The notes under the pieces were generated by a model. That model did no database searches, was not told the DNA's origin, and saw nothing but the letters and a program-made list of their open reading frames with translations. The translations under genes and the position numbers were made by a program. A DNA stretch of 64,000 nucleotides. Source: Smithella sp. (GTDB taxonomy: Bacteria > Desulfobacterota > Syntrophia > Syntrophales > Smithellaceae). Position 1 is the stretch's first letter; every line of letters begins with the position of its first letter. The stretch spans positions 37,171 through 101,170 of the forward strand of contig JAAZHX010000183.1 of the NCBI GenBank assembly GCA_012510495.1, in the 5' to 3' direction. Shown here in pieces: positions 1 to 8,823 of this stretch.

Positions 1-2514
1 GGGATAAACGCGAAAAATATCATTTGAGATGACTTTATCTGCATCTTCAATCGCCAGTAAATTTTCCGTGAAGATGGCCTCTTCAAACGGCTTTTTGAAG
101 GCGACAAATTTCACCCGGTGCTGCGGGTTAATCTTTTTTTGCGGCGCGTGAATAACAGAAATAATCGTGTTGATGTCCGCCGCTTCAAAACCGCGTTTGG
201 CGTGATTGTCAATAATCAATTCCACCGGACAACGGTTAAGCAAAAATTCCTGAAGCCAGACACCATAGCCTACATCCAGCCAGGAATTAGAACAAATGAA
301 GGTGTGGATGCCTTGCGGGTTGAGCAGGCGCAATGCCCGGATATAAAAATAAGTGTAAAGGTCGGATTTGGCATTGATTTTCTTTTTGGCTGGAAAGTCG
401 TCTTTAAAGTCCAGCCGCACCATTTCCTGCAAATAGCCTTTGTATTCTTTTTTGTCTTTCACCTTATCCATCGGGTTGGCGATTTCTTCCAGCCGCACAT
501 AGGGCGGATTGCCAATGATAATGTCAAAGCCTTCCTTTTCCACAAATATTTCGGCAAATTCGATGTTCCAGATTAGCGGCTTGTCCTTGCGGATGTTTTT
601 CTTTTGTTCTTGCAGATCATCCAACTCTCTGGTTAGTCGTTCAATTTTGTCTTTATCCAATTCAATCTTCGTTTGCCGCGGCACCGTGTCCATAATATCA
701 AAAGATGATTGATCATGCGGTTTGCTACCTTTTAAAGCATTTAAGTAATCGCTTTTTTCTTTAATCTCCGTCTGAAGAATTTCTTCAAAAACGGCGAGTT
801 CGCGCTGTCTGATTTCCCATTCATCGACGGAAGCCTTGTTGTAAAAATATTCGGTTTTCAGGTTTTTGAGTTGCGTTACTTTCTTCTTGATGGAATCTTT
901 GATGACCGCATGGTCGGATACGGGAAACGTTTTATTGCCGATGCGCTGGACAAGAGAATCGCCCTGACGGATTTTGAAATCAAGACTGGGCAGGATGGGC
1001 GTGGGCGATAGGCGCATGTCTTCCGGAGCATCCACAAAAAGCGAAAGCCACAGGCGTAACTGACAGATCCAGACCGCCCATCCCTTGACTTCCACGCCGT
1101 AGAGCGACTGGGAAATAATCTGCTTTTTCCGTTCAAAAATATCCGACGCCGGCAGATGCGCTTTTTCCCTCAATTTTTGCTCGATTTCATCGAGCACCTG
1201 CATCATGCCGACCACAAAAGCGCCTGATCCCACCGCCGGATCGCAGATGGCCAAGCGCTCCAGAAGCAAAAGGAGTTCCCTTGCCTCTTTGGGCGAAAAA
1301 CTTCCGTCTTTCTGGTCTTCCTCGGCTTCGCCTTCGCGGAAAAACAATTCATAAAGATTAACCGGCGTTATCGGCAGAGACAGATTCTTCATCAGCCACT
1401 TGACGAGGCTCAGCCGGCACATCAAATCCACTTCGGTGCGCGGGGTGTAAACCGCACCGTCGGCCTTATTGACCAGTCGTTCGAAGATAATACCCAGAAA
1501 TTCCGGGTTGATCTGGAGTTCGGCGTCATCCAGCGAGCTTTCCTCAATGGTGAAGCTGTGAGAAAAGAGAAATTCAAAGAAACTTTCTATTTCCTTGTCG
1601 GGTATCGTCCAGCCTTTTTCATCGTATTCCGGTTTCTTTTTGAACAACTCGCCGTTGAGATGGGGCGCAAGAATCAAGGCGTCATTGATTTCTTTGGGCA
1701 GGTGCTTACGTGGCGTGAATTTATGATTCAGCGCCTCAAAAAATAAAATGGTCAGCCAGTCTTCATAAAATTTATTATCGGCTTTGCTCTTTTGGTAAGC
1801 CTGAAAGAAATCTTGAATGAATTTTTCGTTGCCGCCCAGCCATTTTCTTTTTTGAATGAACCCCAGAAATATGGTGCGGATGGCAAAAAGTAGAACAAAG
1901 TCCCTAGCTTTGTCTTCATCTATTTTATTGATTTTTCTAACGGCCTGAACCAGTTTATCGTATTCGACAAAGAATTCTTTATAGAAGAGATCGGTAACCG
2001 GCGCGACGGCGAACGCTTCCTTGACGATGTTCAGTGTTGTAAAATCATCATCACGGGAGGCAAGGCGCTGCAAAAATGTTTTGTTGGTAAATTCACGACT
2101 GACAAAATACGTAAATCGGCGGAAGTTGGACCATACTTTTTTTGTGCCTGCGTATTCGGGATAAACCAGCGAAAAACGGAAATTGCCGTCATCGTCATAA
2201 AAGATAAAAATGCCTGCGGAATAAATTTGCTGCTCTTTGAGTATCTTTTTGGCTTTGTCGTATTGTGCTTTTTTACCGGAGCGTTCGGTTAGGGCCTTTT
2301 GCATGGACAGTGTGCAGACGATCAGGCGTTCAGAATCGGCAAATTCGATCTCGCCCAGTTTCCGGGCCTGGGCAAAGTTTTCATCATTATAGTGCTGCAA
2401 GCCTTCTTTCGCCTCTGAAAACCGCGGACTCTTCCGGCGGAAGAATAAAACAAATTTTTCAGGTTCAAAATCTTCAATTATATTTTCCAGAATCGGACGA
2501 GCTTCGTGGGTCAT
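1..2514 (-). CDS. Eco57I-type adenine-specific DNA methyltransferase (C-terminus beyond the window)
   Basis: The frame is open for 838 codons from an ATG at 2514 to the left edge, so the C-terminus is missing. Two hallmarks of N6-adenine methyltransferases are visible. An AdoMet-binding motif I (DPAVGSGAF) lies near residue 425 and the catalytic NPPY motif (in FDIIIGNPPYVRLEE) near residue 666, the order expected for the Eco57I/gamma class. The long N-terminal part (about 400 residues) has no motif I recognise and could be helical or a target-recognition arm. The gene follows the PLD-helicase gene on the same strand with an 83-nt gap, so the two are probably co-transcribed and act as modification and helicase/nuclease partners. 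Base composition is AT-richer than the rest of the window, which suggests acquisition. It could also be a combined restriction-methylation enzyme (type IIG), but no nuclease motif is visible in the part present. Confidence 0.85.
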   Translation of the reverse strand, partial: MTHEARPILENIIEDFEPEKFVLFFRRKSPRFSEAKEGLQHYNDENFAQARKLGEIEFADSERLIVCTLSMQKALTERSGKKAQYDKAKKILKEQQIYSAGIFIFYDDDGNFRFSLVYPEYAGTKKVWSNFRRFTYFVSREFTNKTFLQRLASRDDDFTTLNIVKEAFAVAPVTDLFYKEFFVEYDKLVQAVRKINKIDEDKARDFVLLFAIRTIFLGFIQKRKWLGGNEKFIQDFFQAYQKSKADNKFYEDWLTILFFEALNHKFTPRKHLPKEINDALILAPHLNGELFKKKPEYDEKGWTIPDKEIESFFEFLFSHSFTIEESSLDDAELQINPEFLGIIFERLVNKADGAVYTPRTEVDLMCRLSLVKWLMKNLSLPITPVNLYELFFREGEAEEDQKDGSFSPKEARELLLLLERLAICDPAVGSGAFVVGMMQVLDEIEQKLREKAHLPASDIFERKKQIISQSLYGVEVKGWAVWICQLRLWLSLFVDAPEDMRLSPTPILPSLDFKIRQGDSLVQRIGNKTFPVSDHAVIKDSIKKKVTQLKNLKTEYFYNKASVDEWEIRQRELAVFEEILQTEIKEKSDYLNALKGSKPHDQSSFDIMDTVPRQTKIELDKDKIERLTRELDDLQEQKKNIRKDKPLIWNIEFAEIFVEKEGFDIIIGNPPYVRLEEIANPMDKVKDKKEYKGYLQEMVRLDFKDDFPAKKKINAKSDLYTYFYIRALRLLNPQGIHTFICSNSWLDVGYGVWLQEFLLNRCPVELIIDNHAKRGFEAADINTIISVIHAPQKKINPQHRVKFVAFKKPFEEAIFTENLLAIEDADKVISNDIFRVYP

Positions 2515-2597
2515 TTATTCACCCGTGGTTATTTTGCGGATACCGCATAGTGCGATACCATTGTATTTAAAATAAAAATCTTTATATTTTACTTTTA

Positions 2598-5500
2598 TTA
2601 AAGCATTCTGTTTTCAATCGCGATGATAATGTCCTTTTTCAGTTTTTTCTGACCGGCAACGGCCCGATCCAGATAATCACGGCCAAGTTCTTTTTGCATT
2701 TGCGCAATGTCTTCAACGGTTTCGTTTAATTTGTTTTCCGCGGTAGATAAATTGCTGATCCGGCGCAGGGAATATTCGGATTGCGTGCCATAGTGAAGAA
2801 TATCTTTCCTCAATTTGCGGAGAAAATCTTTATAAGGCATCAGTTTTTGTGTCTGCACATTGTTAATCAATGTATTGAGTTGATTGAGCGCTTTTTGCTC
2901 CAGGCTTTGTTCGCTGACGCCACCGGGCATATAGGGCTTGTGATTTTTGATGGCATTGTAAGCCGGCCAGAATTGCGGGCTTAACTCAAGAGATTTTTCT
3001 TCCGGCGCGCAGGTCACTTTATCAAACACGTCTTCAAATGCTTTCGTCTCCGGTAGCGGTTTTTCATAGGCATGATTCAGTTCGGTGATATATAGCCTGC
3101 CTTTTTTGAAGAAAACTAAAAGCTCATCTTCTGTGTATTGCTTGGCGACTTTCACGCGCGGCGGATAATTTTCGAGGTTTGCCGAAATTTCTGGATGATT
3201 TTTTTGAATTTCTATAAAAGCGCGCAAAGACTTGTTATAAAAACTTTCTTCTTCCTTCTCATCCGGATTTTGCTGGATGCGATTATACAGTCCGGCAGGC
3301 GTCGGTTCTTCATCCACATCGAATATTTTGGCGTCTTCTCCCAGCGCGCTGTGAATCAGAAACATTTTGTTTGCGGCAATTTCACGCGACTTGACCAACT
3401 CGGCCCCCTGTTCCGTCGGGAAGAAGTTCACGATATAGAGTTCATTAAAGACTTTTTTGCTGATTCGGTTAATGCGACCCACGCGCTGAATGACGCGAAC
3501 GGGGTTCCAGGGAATGTCATAATTAATCACCATTCCTGCGCGGTTAAGGTTAAATCCTTCGGATATTTTGTCCGAGGTCAGCAAAATATCAAATTCGTTT
3601 TCCTGCTCAGCGTACGAAGCATCATAATTTCTATTGATCTGCACAATCTTTGCACTGGATAAATCGCCGGCAACGACCAGCATTTTGTTTTCAAAATGTT
3701 TTGTTAAGGCTTTCTTCAGATACAAGACTGTATCCACGTATTCCGAAAAAATGATAACCTTCCGCTGCGGTTCGCCTTTTGCAGGTTTTCGCGCAAGTTC
3801 CTCCTGGAGATGCTCAACCAGGCAGGCAGTTTTGGGATCGTGTTTTACCAAATCCAACCTGGACAATTCGTCCAGTATTTCTTCAAATAAATCTAGATCG
3901 GACTGGATATCAGCTTCAAATTTATCTCGCTCTTTAAATTCTTTCAGCTTGTAGCGCTCATGATTTTTGGGATACTCACCTTTTTTGATTTTCTCTTCAT
4001 ATTCATTGAGCTGCCTTTCGATTTCATCATCATCGTATTCTAATATTCTTTCCAGTAAAGCTCTGTCGAGGATGTACTCGCCAGTCTTGTTGATGAATGC
4101 CTGCGCGGTTGTAGTAATGCGCTGGAAGTTGATAATGCTTTGTTTAAATGCACCAAAAGAGCTCTCAAAACGCTTGACCAACATACGCCGCATAAAATCA
4201 AACAAGTTACGCTGTTGCATGAATTGCCGGTTACTTTTTTCGTCCAGCTTTTCTTTTTTGCCCTCTTTGTATTCAAACGGTCGATAGATAGCGCCTTTGA
4301 ACCGTCTACCGTTGCTCTTACCATTGCTGTCAAGCTCACCAAAGTAATCTTCAATAATCCGGTCATAAAATTCAGATTGTTCTTTTGTTAATCCGTAGAG
4401 CCATTCTATCGGATCGGCGCATTTGGAAATCTGCGTTACTTCTTCTTTATAATAAGGATGTCCTTCCAGATCCAGGCGGTTGCGCCGGATTGTCACCGGC
4501 TCAATGACATTGCGGATCTGCTTTGCCAGGTATCGAGAGCGTTGTTCCACTTCTTTAAGATTAATTTTATCGTGCCCGAAAAGCCCCTTGTAACTGTTCT
4601 GCGCTCTTGTGCGCTTTTTCTCATCGACCGAATTATGGTATTTCTTGATGTAACCCAGACGGTCGAAGACGCCCTTAAATCCCCTGAACTGGTCCACTAG
4701 GTTGCTGTCCAGTGTTATAGTGGACTGCTTCGGCATGATAAAGAGGCTCAATAAAGAGAGGATATCTCCCGGCCTATTGTTAAAGGGTGTCGCAGTGAGT
4801 AAGATAACGATTTTGTTTCGGCAGATGTTCTTGAGCAGGTCGTAATCCCGGGTATCCTGATTGCGAAAACGATGTGCTTCATCAACAATGACAACTTCTA
4901 TATCGTCCAGCTTTTTTACAAAGTTTCTTGTATTTTCCAAATCACCCAAAGAACGTACTTCCCAATCGGTCAATTTAAATTGCTCAACATACATTTTCCA
5001 TCCGGCATTTAAATTTTTATCACCGACAAGCCCCGGCGGGCAGATAACAACACCGCGTTTACCCAGTTGTCTGGCAATGGCGCAGGCGATAATGGTTTTC
5101 CCCAGACCGACAACATCCGCGATAATCACACCGTTGTAGTCGTCAATGATTTTAAGCGCCTGTTTTACAGCGTCAAGCTGATATTGATAGGGCCTATAGC
5201 CGTTCTTTTCCATGATGGAGATAACGGTATCACTGATTTTCTTCTGATCAAAAGAATCAAGGTATGTTTTAAGCACAATGCAGAATGCTTCAAACGGCGA
5301 GACTTCTTTAATGAGTGTTTCCTTTTCAATAACATCTATGAGTTTTTTCTTTGTTTCTTCATATTCCGTAATCTTGACGGCCTGATTCCAGAGATTATCG
5401 AAATATTCTTCCGCATCTTCGAAACCGTAATCGCTGATTTCGACATTAAATTCATTCTGAGTGGAAAGTCCGGCTTTGGTCAAATTGCTGCTGCCGGTGA

Positions 5501-5993
5501 TAAACAAGGCATTCTTGCCGACCTGATCTTGCTCCAGTTTGAAAATGTAGAGTTTGGCGTGGTTGGGTTCGTATGTTTTACGGATAATTAATTGGCCGGT
5601 CTTGATTAAATCAACAAAGTATCGCACCTGCCGATAGAATTCTTCCGTATCGAAGATTTCCGTATTCAGTGATTTTTTTATGGACTCAAAAAATTTGTAT
5701 GTTTTTTCTTCATCCGAGGATGAATCCGTGTCGGCGTGCTCTATAAGACCAAAATTGAAACGATCCACATTCAGCCCGACAAGAATTTTGATGGAGACAT
5801 CCGGATTGGTTTTTAGCGCGGAATAGAGTTCCCGGATGCCGGAAAAATAAAAAAAGCCGACGAGGAATTTCAGTTCTTCACTTTTTGAAATCAGCTCGAC
5901 AAGCCGTTTCTTGAGATTACTTTTTTTGCTGTTGGTGATAAAATTTGCCATGAGCAGAAATCGCTCCGCAGTTTGTTGATTTTCATCATACAA
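2598..5993 (-). CDS. PLD-like nuclease fused to SNF2-type helicase (defence/restriction helicase)
   Basis: This is a 1131-residue protein. The N-terminal third carries one phospholipase-D-like HKD motif (NHAK at about residues 144-147, then GSSN at 167-170), typical of HKD-family nucleases. A superfamily 2 helicase follows: Walker A in DVVGLGKT (293-300), DEAH box (371-374), TAT motif (400-402), and a C-terminal helicase lobe with KVIIFSEY and QRVGRINR near residue 838. The region between the two helicase lobes holds a long charged insertion. A second start at Met15 (5951) is possible and has a GGAG upstream; the first ATG has no clear ribosome site. It lies directly upstream of the methyltransferase, so I infer a restriction-like system in which the helicase translocates DNA and the PLD domain cuts. 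A purely nucleic-acid-remodelling role cannot be excluded. It resembles the DISARM helicase DrmD in part, but no DrmA/B partners are in the window. Confidence 0.85.
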   Translation of the reverse strand: MYDENQQTAERFLLMANFITNSKKSNLKKRLVELISKSEELKFLVGFFYFSGIRELYSALKTNPDVSIKILVGLNVDRFNFGLIEHADTDSSSDEEKTYKFFESIKKSLNTEIFDTEEFYRQVRYFVDLIKTGQLIIRKTYEPNHAKLYIFKLEQDQVGKNALFITGSSNLTKAGLSTQNEFNVEISDYGFEDAEEYFDNLWNQAVKITEYEETKKKLIDVIEKETLIKEVSPFEAFCIVLKTYLDSFDQKKISDTVISIMEKNGYRPYQYQLDAVKQALKIIDDYNGVIIADVVGLGKTIIACAIARQLGKRGVVICPPGLVGDKNLNAGWKMYVEQFKLTDWEVRSLGDLENTRNFVKKLDDIEVVIVDEAHRFRNQDTRDYDLLKNICRNKIVILLTATPFNNRPGDILSLLSLFIMPKQSTITLDSNLVDQFRGFKGVFDRLGYIKKYHNSVDEKKRTRAQNSYKGLFGHDKINLKEVEQRSRYLAKQIRNVIEPVTIRRNRLDLEGHPYYKEEVTQISKCADPIEWLYGLTKEQSEFYDRIIEDYFGELDSNGKSNGRRFKGAIYRPFEYKEGKKEKLDEKSNRQFMQQRNLFDFMRRMLVKRFESSFGAFKQSIINFQRITTTAQAFINKTGEYILDRALLERILEYDDDEIERQLNEYEEKIKKGEYPKNHERYKLKEFKERDKFEADIQSDLDLFEEILDELSRLDLVKHDPKTACLVEHLQEELARKPAKGEPQRKVIIFSEYVDTVLYLKKALTKHFENKMLVVAGDLSSAKIVQINRNYDASYAEQENEFDILLTSDKISEGFNLNRAGMVINYDIPWNPVRVIQRVGRINRISKKVFNELYIVNFFPTEQGAELVKSREIAANKMFLIHSALGEDAKIFDVDEEPTPAGLYNRIQQNPDEKEEESFYNKSLRAFIEIQKNHPEISANLENYPPRVKVAKQYTEDELLVFFKKGRLYITELNHAYEKPLPETKAFEDVFDKVTCAPEEKSLELSPQFWPAYNAIKNHKPYMPGGVSEQSLEQKALNQLNTLINNVQTQKLMPYKDFLRKLRKDILHYGTQSEYSLRRISNLSTAENKLNETVEDIAQMQKELGRDYLDRAVAGQKKLKKDIIIAIENRML

Positions 5994-6070
5994 ATTATTG
6001 ATTACATTGCAAGAATAAAGTGAGAAGAATATTGGGATTATAGACGGAAGGCTGAAGGCTGAAGGGCGCG

Positions 6071-6210
6071 TTACTTTTTATTCCCCTGCCATGGTTCGCC
6101 CGGGATCAGAGGCATCAATCGGTTTATTGCATATTCAGTCGCCTTGCTGAAATCAAAGGCGGCTCCTGCAATCAGCAGCGGCGCCACGGTGGAAACATCG
6201 GCCAAACCGG
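6071..6210 (-). other. Possible C-terminal gene remnant downstream of tRNA-Leu
   Basis: Between the helicase gene and the tRNA there is about 270 nt without an intact gene. On the minus strand one frame stays open and reads like a natural protein tail (for example GAAFDFSKATEYAINR, then PLIPGEPWQ) up to a TAA at 6071-6073. It has no start of its own and runs back into the tRNA terminator. It may be the stub left when an element inserted here, or chance. I do not recognise the family. Confidence 0.2.
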
Positions 6211-6218
6211 AGAAAATC

Positions 6219-6253
6219 AAAAAGGGGCCAAACAGATTTCCTGTCCGGCCCCT
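6219..6253 (-). terminator. Rho-independent terminator of tRNA-Leu
   Basis: On the minus strand an AGGGGCC arm pairs with GGCCCCT, with further pairing inside (GGACAG with CTGTTT), followed directly by a run of five T. It lies just past the CCA end of the tRNA-Leu gene. Confidence 0.8.
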
Positions 6254-6264
6254 CTATTTTCTAA

Positions 6265-6351
6265 TGGTGCCGAAGACTGGATTTGAACCAGCACAGGCGT
6301 ACACCCACTAGACCCTGAACCTAGCGCGTCTACCAATTCCGCCACTTCGGC
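6265..6351 (-). tRNA. tRNA-Leu (anticodon CAG)
   Basis: This is an 87-nt class II tRNA with acceptor stem GCCGAAG paired to CTTCGGC, discriminator A and an encoded CCA. The D-arm (TTGGTAGACGC), an anticodon loop reading TTCAGGG with CAG at the centre, a long variable arm and a T-loop GTTCAAATC are all present. The 3' end faces the AT-rich restriction-like module, the usual geometry for elements integrated at tRNA genes. Confidence 0.95.
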
Positions 6352-6362
6352 ACGGGAAAGTG

Positions 6363-6389
6363 ACTATACTGAACGCGGCATCTTGTCAA
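6363..6389 (-). promoter_or_regulatory. Probable sigma-70 promoter of tRNA-Leu
   Basis: On the minus strand a perfect TTGACA (6384-6389) is followed after 15 nt by TATAGT (6363-6368), about 12 nt before the tRNA 5' end. The spacer is short, but both boxes are strong. Confidence 0.6.
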
Positions 6390-6462
6390 GTTAAAATGAC
6401 TTGAATTTAATGCTCAAAATGCTATGTTTCACAACTTGTAAACGCGGACGGCGGAGAAGGAC

Positions 6463-7395
6463 ATGATCGTTTTTGAAGGAATCGAATCCATAACTCGGGA
6501 TTACCGGGGGGCGTTCGTCACTATCGGCAATTTTGACGGCGTGCATCTGAGCCATCAGCATATCTGCCGCAAGCTCGCGACGGAAGCGAAGAAAGCAGGG
6601 CAGAAATCGCTGGTGATCACCTTTGATCCGCACCCCAAAATGATTCTGCATCCGAATATCAAACCTTTTTACCTGATTACCACCAGGGCGGAAAAGCTTG
6701 AATTCCTTGAGAAATGCGGCGTTGACGCGACGGTGGTCATCGCTTTCGACCAGCATTACTCCAAAACCACCGCCCTGGCGTTTGTAGAGGATTTTTTGTG
6801 GGGGAAACTGGCCATTTCCAAAATCATTATCGGTCACGATTATGTCTTCGGCCAGGCCAGGCAGGGCAACGACGCCTTTCTGAAGACCAGGGGGCGAAAA
6901 CTCGGTTTTTCCGTGGAGGTGATCCCGGCATTTAAAATCGACGACGAAATCGTGAGCAGCACGCTGATCCGCAACTGCATTCTGGAAGGCGACCTCCGGA
7001 AGGCGACGAAACTGATGGGACGTCCCTACAATGTGGCGGGCGTCGTGGGCAGCGGCGCGGGGCGCGGCGCGGGGCTGGGATTCCCCACCGCCAACATCGA
7101 ACCGGAAAAGGAACTGCTGCCGCCTCCCGGCATTTACGCCGCCTTTGTGATGGTGGACGGCCGGCGCTGCATGGGGGCGCTTAATATCGGCGCCAAACCG
7201 ACCTTTGAAGATTATTCGTCCACGTTCGAGGTTTTCCTGCTGGATTATTCGGGAGACCTGCGCGGGGAAAAAATAAATGTGCTGTTTGTGGAGAAGCTGC
7301 GGGACATTGTCAAGTTCGACGGTCCCGAAAGTTTGAAGCGACAGATCGCGGCGGACGTGGAGAAAACGAGACAAATACTGAAACAGGAAAAATGA
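6463..7395 (+). CDS. ribF: Bifunctional riboflavin kinase / FAD synthetase
   Basis: This 310-residue enzyme converts riboflavin to FMN (C-terminal kinase) and FMN to FAD (N-terminal adenylyltransferase) in the cytoplasm. The N-terminal nucleotidyltransferase motif is GNFDGVHLSHQ (about residues 22-32; Ser replaces the usual Gly in GVHLGHQ). The adenylyltransferase end reads SSTLIRNCILEGD. The kinase domain shows the GLGFPTANI signature near residue 206 and GALNIGAKPTF further on. Length is normal for the family. The ATG follows a GGAGAAGG ribosome site. It is transcribed away from the tRNA-Leu gene, and its stop codon touches the edge of a small repeat element. No FMN riboswitch is visible upstream. 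Confidence 0.95.
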   Translation: MIVFEGIESITRDYRGAFVTIGNFDGVHLSHQHICRKLATEAKKAGQKSLVITFDPHPKMILHPNIKPFYLITTRAEKLEFLEKCGVDATVVIAFDQHYSKTTALAFVEDFLWGKLAISKIIIGHDYVFGQARQGNDAFLKTRGRKLGFSVEVIPAFKIDDEIVSSTLIRNCILEGDLRKATKLMGRPYNVAGVVGSGAGRGAGLGFPTANIEPEKELLPPPGIYAAFVMVDGRRCMGALNIGAKPTFEDYSSTFEVFLLDYSGDLRGEKINVLFVEKLRDIVKFDGPESLKRQIAADVEKTRQILKQEK

Positions 7396-7527
7396 TGAAC
7401 TCGTAAAAAGTAACTCAAATCGTCACCCCGGCGAAGGCCGGGGTCCATAACCAACTGTAATTACTGGATACCGACTTTCGCCGGTAAGACGAAAAGAGTG
7501 CGAAATTGACTTTTTACAAGGACGTCA
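7394..7527. repeat. Small MITE/REP-like palindromic repeat element
   Basis: This intergenic block between ribF and asd is bounded by imperfect inverted ends: GTAAAAAGT at 7403-7411 and ACTTTTTAC at 7509-7517, with weaker similarity further out. Inside are two GC-rich palindromic stretches (around CCCCGGCGAAGGCCGGGG and CTTTCGCCGG). The left end overlaps the ribF stop codon. No coding capacity is seen. The style matches dispersed non-coding repeats common in environmental proteobacteria. Confidence 0.5.
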
Positions 7528-7551
7528 AAAATAATTTGGAGGAAAAATTTT

Positions 7552-8631
7552 ATGTTAAAAATCGCCATTGTGGGCGCAACCGGCATCGTAGGACAGCAGG
7601 CGATTGTCAGCCTCCTGGAACATCCCTGGTTTGAAATTTCCAAACTGGTCGCCTCGGAGCGCTCGGCAACAAAAAAATATATCGACGCATTGCGTGACGC
7701 CAACGGCTCCATCCGCTGGTGGTGCCCGGAAGAACTGCCGGAGGACATCGCCAATATGGTTGTGGAGGAAGCGGCAAGCTTCGATCCGACTTCCGTGGAC
7801 ATTATTTTCTCGACAATGGATACAGGACCCGCCAAGGAGCTGGAACCAAAATACGCCAAAACCACACCGGTTATCAGCACCGCTTCGGCGTTCCGGTATG
7901 AAGCGGACACCCCGATTCTGGTGGGCGGCGTCAACATGGACCACGCAGCGCTTCTGGATGTTCAGAGGAAAAATCGCGGCTGGAAGGGATTCATTTCGCC
8001 CAAATCCAACTGCACCATTGCGGGGCTGGTCGTGTCGCTCAAACCGATCCTCGACAGCTTCGGCGTGAAACAGGTGGTCGCCACCTCGTTGCAGGCCATG
8101 TCCGGCGCGGGCCGCACCCCCGGCCTTTCCGCCATGGATATGACGGAAAATGTCGTTCCGTACATTTCCGGAGAGGAGCCGAAGGTGGAAACCGAGCCGC
8201 AGAAGATTCTCGGCAAACTGGCGGGAGACAAAATCGTCAACGCGCCGTTCGGCATCACCGCCACCTGCACCCGCGTGCCGGTCATCGACGGGCATCTGGT
8301 TGTCGCGTTTGTGCAGACCGAAAAACCCTGCACCCCGGAAGACGTCAAGAAGGCAATGACCGAATACGGAAAGGACTTTGCCGAACTGCATCTGCCCAGC
8401 TCGCCCGCGCATCTGATCGACGTCACGGACGATCCGTTCCGTCCGCAGCCCCGGATGGACCGCGACAAGGGCGGCGGCATGACCGTCACCGTCGGGCGCA
8501 TCCGCAAGGACCCGATTCTGGAAAACGGCATCAAGTATGTCTGCCTGGCGCACAACACCAAGCTGGGCGCCGCCAAGGGCGCGCTGCAAACCGCGGAGTA
8601 TCTGGTTAAAAATTATCTGAAGTTGGTCTAG
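7552..8631 (+). CDS. asd: Aspartate-semialdehyde dehydrogenase (archaeal/fungal type)
   Basis: This 359-residue enzyme makes aspartate 4-semialdehyde from aspartyl phosphate with NADPH, feeding Lys, Thr and Met synthesis. The Rossmann start is MLKIAIVGATGIVGQQ. The catalytic cysteine is Cys154 in SPKSNCTIAGL. The GWKGFI segment before it and the SAMSGAGRTPG-like stretch (QAMSGAGRTPG) are of the archaeal/fungal-type enzyme rather than the E. coli type. A good ribosome site (TTGGAGGAA) precedes the ATG. A strong terminator follows, so asd is probably its own transcript. Its product is also the substrate proposed for the DUF39 homocysteine route encoded at about 31 kb. Confidence 0.93.
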   Translation: MLKIAIVGATGIVGQQAIVSLLEHPWFEISKLVASERSATKKYIDALRDANGSIRWWCPEELPEDIANMVVEEAASFDPTSVDIIFSTMDTGPAKELEPKYAKTTPVISTASAFRYEADTPILVGGVNMDHAALLDVQRKNRGWKGFISPKSNCTIAGLVVSLKPILDSFGVKQVVATSLQAMSGAGRTPGLSAMDMTENVVPYISGEEPKVETEPQKILGKLAGDKIVNAPFGITATCTRVPVIDGHLVVAFVQTEKPCTPEDVKKAMTEYGKDFAELHLPSSPAHLIDVTDDPFRPQPRMDRDKGGGMTVTVGRIRKDPILENGIKYVCLAHNTKLGAAKGALQTAEYLVKNYLKLV

Positions 8632-8641
8632 ATTCCAACCG

Positions 8642-8687
8642 GGCCGCGGCGGGGAAATCCTTTCCCGCCGCGGCCTTTTTGTTTTTT
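8642..8687 (+). terminator. Rho-independent terminator of asd
   Basis: A 12-bp GC stem (GGCCGCGGCGGG with CCCGCCGCGGCC) and a short loop are followed by TTTTTGTTTTTT. Confidence 0.95.
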
Positions 8688-8747
8688 GGACCGCTTCCGG
8701 ATACCTTTGAAAAACGGATATTTCGTGGACCACGCCGGGATATCTTC

Positions 8748-8776
8748 TTGAAACATCCAGACAGTTTTGATACGCT
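8748..8776 (+). promoter_or_regulatory. Candidate sigma-70 promoter of the aspS-gatA-gatB operon
   Basis: TTGAAA (8748-8753) is followed after 17 nt by TACGCT (8771-8776), between the asd terminator and the aspS start. The -10 box is weak. Confidence 0.35.
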
Positions 8777-8823
8777 CCGCGACACAAATTTGTGCTTCTG
8801 TTTAAACGGAAAGGATGATCGAT

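Noticed and set aside
1..6000. Complete DISARM or BREX system
   Set aside because: Only a helicase and a methyltransferase are visible. No DrmA/DrmB, PglZ or BrxC homologue is in the window, so a named system cannot be claimed.
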